From JALXDT01 sp964634755 (GTDB lineage: Bacteria > Acidobacteriota > Aminicenantia > JAMOAD01), in the NCBI GenBank assembly GCA_964634755.1, contig CAZWJH010000034.1:1-23042 (forward strand): 23,042 nucleotides of DNA, written 5' to 3'. The stretch's first letter is position 1; the number at the start of each line of letters is the position of its first letter. The notes under the pieces were generated by a model. The model was not told the origin of the DNA. It saw nothing but the letters and a program-made list of their open reading frames with translations, and did not search any database. Below are positions 22,975-23,042 of the stretch, one piece after another. The position numbers were made by a program, and so were the translations under genes.

Positions 22975-22998
22975 AATATTTTTATTTATAAAAATATT
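22975..22998. repeat. perfect AT-only inverted repeat
   Basis: AATATTTTTAT (22975-22985) and its exact reverse complement ATAAAAATATT (22988-22998) are separated by TT. The 11-bp arms contain no G or C. It lies in the AT-rich right end of the window, where no gene is seen up to 23042. It could be an operator, a weak terminator of a gene beyond the window, or simply AT-rich sequence. Confidence 0.4.
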
Positions 22999-23042
22999 TA
23001 TTAATCAGCGAAAAAGTGCAAAAACAAAAGAAAATGGGTAAA

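Noticed and set aside
1..23042. CRISPR array, insertion sequence, prophage or toxin-antitoxin locus
   Set aside because: No regularly spaced repeats, transposase, integrase, phage structural genes or recognisable toxin-antitoxin pair were seen on either strand.

Overview
This is an AT-rich stretch of bacterial chromosome with strong Shine-Dalgarno sites and dense operons. An LPS-export ATPase (LptB), a lipoprotein, a TonB-type C-terminal domain and several exported proteins point to a diderm (Gram-negative) bacterium. A zinc-ribbon/TPR-linked Ser/Thr kinase, a DUF5107-TPR protein and an S9 peptidase together recall Acidobacteriota/Aminicenantes-like or other candidate-phylum bacteria. That placement is inference; no marker gene here settles it.

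Layout. (1) 1-461: the end of an unidentified gene (perhaps FlgM-like), a possible overlapping 48-aa ORF, and a gene-free gap. (2) 462-1502, minus strand: a GT4 glycosyltransferase. (3) 1571-11520, plus strand: a near-consensus sigma70 promoter drives a tightly packed operon. Its genes are a TPR lipoprotein, a membrane Ser/Thr kinase with periplasmic TPRs, a membrane pseudokinase-like protein with a TonB-type C-terminus, fabH, folP, lptB and a polytopic membrane protein. (4) 11521-11730: a convergent gap carrying repeat-like sequence. (5) 21714-11731, minus strand: a second near-consensus promoter followed by seven packed genes, Yip1-like, lemA, HDOD, hexapeptide acyltransferase, GlcF-like Fe-S protein, DUF5107-TPR protein and S9 peptidase. 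(6) 22741-21763, minus strand: a compact RNA/protein operon of tRNA-Arg(ACG), tadA, tRNA-Ser(CGA), tRNA-Ser(GGA) and a ubiquitin-like sulfur-carrier protein ending in Gly-Gly. (7) 22742-23042: no gene, but repeat-like hairpins related to region 4 and an AT-only inverted repeat.

Two areas stand out. In region 6, tadA has no stop codon before the tRNA-Ser that follows it, so its frame runs through that entire tRNA and ends in the D-loop of the next one. RNase P cleavage would leave a non-stop tadA message. The operon also begins with tRNA-Arg(ACG), the known substrate of TadA. In region 3, an active-looking kinase and a catalytically degenerate partner both have cytoplasmic kinase folds and periplasmic C-termini. 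They share an operon with a TPR lipoprotein and with envelope and fatty-acid genes, which suggests an envelope-sensing signalling module.
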